Shown here piece by piece: positions 4,760 through 5,646 of a stretch of 5,646 nt of DNA. The position numbers and the translations under genes were made by a program. The DNA lies in NCBI GenBank assembly GCA_024742655.1, contig JANSYB010000188.1, positions 1 through 5,646 on the forward strand, written 5' to 3'. Numbering within the stretch: position 1 is the first letter of the stretch; every line of letters starts with the position of its first letter. Below the pieces are notes generated by a model. It saw only the letters and a list, made by a program, of their open reading frames with translations, had not been told where the DNA came from and searched no databases. Source of the DNA: Paracoccaceae bacterium. GTDB lineage: Bacteria > Pseudomonadota > Alphaproteobacteria > Rhodobacterales > Rhodobacteraceae.

Positions 4760-5646
4760 ATGCTGAACTTTTCTACTGGTGCAATATCTACTCACGGGGA
4801 AGCCAAGGGCCGGCCGGACTTGGCGGCGGAGGCAAAGATCATGGACTGGCCCGTGCCCGAAGCTTCGAAGCATGCGGCAGAAACCGCCATGCCTTCTGAA
4901 CAGAAGGCGCCACCGGATTTCCAAGCCATCTTTGCGCGCGGCGCTGGGCGGGGCGCTGCCGATCTGCCCGGCCCGCCGTCTCGGACAACGCTGCCGTCGT
5001 CGCCTGAAATATCGGTTGACTACATTGATGCGAACGGGGTCACAGCGTCAGACGCCGTGGCCCAGGAAAGTGCCGATGTGGAAAATGAAACTGACGCCGA
5101 CGGTTGGATGATCGATTCGGTCGGTGCATACAATCCTGATGATCTCTCTTCAGTGCCGCACGCAAATATGGAGCGGCAGACCGTGTCAGCACAGCCGTCC
5201 CAGCCGAAGTTGAATGTGATCCCGGAACCGCAGCAAGGCAGTTCAAACGAGACTGACATGGTAACGGGATATGCTGACGAGGTTTCCGCAGACACAGGCG
5301 AGATGGCCGAAAAACTCCTTGTGACGCAAGCTCTGACACACGGTTTCAACGGAAATGCCGAAACGCCTGGACATTCGCACCGGCCCGAAGACGTGCCGCC
5401 TGCACTGGCTGCGGCCATGCCCTTGGCCAACCCGGTGGTGGCACCCGGAACGCGTCAAGACGTTGTCATACCGAGTCCAGAAGCGAAGACTGCCAGTGTC
5501 ATGAGTGTGCCCGCGCAGGCAACAGGCGGCAATTCCATACGAACGCCGGTCACGGGTGACGTGCGACATGCCGCAGCTCCGGCGGCCTCGCCGCGGCCGG
5601 AAGTTGTCGCGTCCATCCAACAATCCGCTGCGCAAAGTGCTGGGCA
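4760..5646 (+). CDS. fliK: Probable flagellar hook-length control protein FliK, 3' end outside the window
   Basis: An uninterrupted frame runs from an ATG to the right edge, giving 295 codons without a stop; GGAG lies six bases before the ATG. It begins MLNFSTGAISTHGEAKGR. The visible part is of low complexity, rich in Ala, Pro, Ser, Glu, Thr and Val, with no membrane segment, signal peptide or cysteine, and looks disordered. That is what the N-terminal ruler half of FliK looks like; the conserved C-terminal specificity-switch domain would lie beyond the window. FliK is exported during hook growth and switches FlhB to filament-type substrates. The call rests on length, composition and position, divergent from flgJ in a flagellar cluster, since FliK N-termini are not conserved in sequence. 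Codon choice in this frame is normal for the window, and antisense frames over it look like shadows. Confidence 0.72.
   Translation, partial: MLNFSTGAISTHGEAKGRPDLAAEAKIMDWPVPEASKHAAETAMPSEQKAPPDFQAIFARGAGRGAADLPGPPSRTTLPSSPEISVDYIDANGVTASDAVAQESADVENETDADGWMIDSVGAYNPDDLSSVPHANMERQTVSAQPSQPKLNVIPEPQQGSSNETDMVTGYADEVSADTGEMAEKLLVTQALTHGFNGNAETPGHSHRPEDVPPALAAAMPLANPVVAPGTRQDVVIPSPEAKTASVMSVPAQATGGNSIRTPVTGDVRHAAAPAASPRPEVVASIQQSAAQSAG

Noticed and set aside
4703..4924. 73-residue minus-strand frame upstream of flgJ
   Set aside because: It runs antisense through the start of fliK and its product looks random; its stop merely falls in the repeat.
5020..5635. Minus-strand frames of 136 and 130 residues opposite probable fliK
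   Set aside because: They overlap each other and the continuous plus-strand frame, have Cys/Ser/Arg-rich translations typical of shadows, and lack convincing ribosome binding sites.
1..5646. A new defence, toxin-antitoxin, CRISPR or mobile system
   Set aside because: Every well-supported frame has a flagellar assignment; there are no transposase-like proteins, inverted terminal repeats, spacer arrays or tRNA genes visible.

Overview
The window is a stretch of flagellar gene cluster from an alphaproteobacterium, most probably of the Rhodobacterales (Roseobacter/Rhodobacter type). The evidence is a short flagellin of alphaproteobacterial type followed directly by flaF and flbT, two regulator/chaperone genes largely confined to Alphaproteobacteria. 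A DUF1217 flagellar gene, a muramidase-free FlgJ-like protein and a GC-rich, GTG-tolerant coding style point the same way. The genus is not determined.

Layout. (1) 1-1341, plus: 3' part of fliI, the flagellar export ATPase; its N-terminus lies off the left edge. (2) 1306-4645, minus: a compact block read right to left as flgJ-like rod-binding gene > flgN-like chaperone gene > fliC > flaF > flbT > DUF1217 gene. Within flgJ-flgN and flaF-flbT-DUF1217 the reading frames overlap by 11, 4 and 1 nt, so translational coupling is likely. fliC stands apart, with a 214-bp upstream region carrying a possible CtrA-like site and several possible leader hairpins, and a strong GC hairpin just after its stop codon. 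(3) 4646-4759: a divergent intergenic region with two near-identical 20-bp repeats, each with a CAGT-N-ACTG core. (4) 4760 to the right edge, plus: the long, low-complexity N-terminal part of a probable fliK (hook-length control), open at the window end.

How the genes work together. FliI powers export of rod, hook and filament proteins. The FlgJ-like protein binds or caps the rod, and FlgN should chaperone the hook-filament junction proteins. FliK measures the hook and switches export specificity so that FliC can be exported. FlaF and FlbT then adjust flagellin synthesis and export, in Caulobacter acting on flagellin mRNA and secretion. The DUF1217 protein travels with them, but its role is unknown to me.

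I see no mobile element, tRNA, rRNA, CRISPR array or clearly new multi-gene system. The points worth a second look are the paired 20-bp repeats before flgJ/fliK, the structured fliC leader with its possible CtrA site, the fliC-flaF hairpin, and an unusual C-terminal tail on FliI that runs antisense into the DUF1217 gene.
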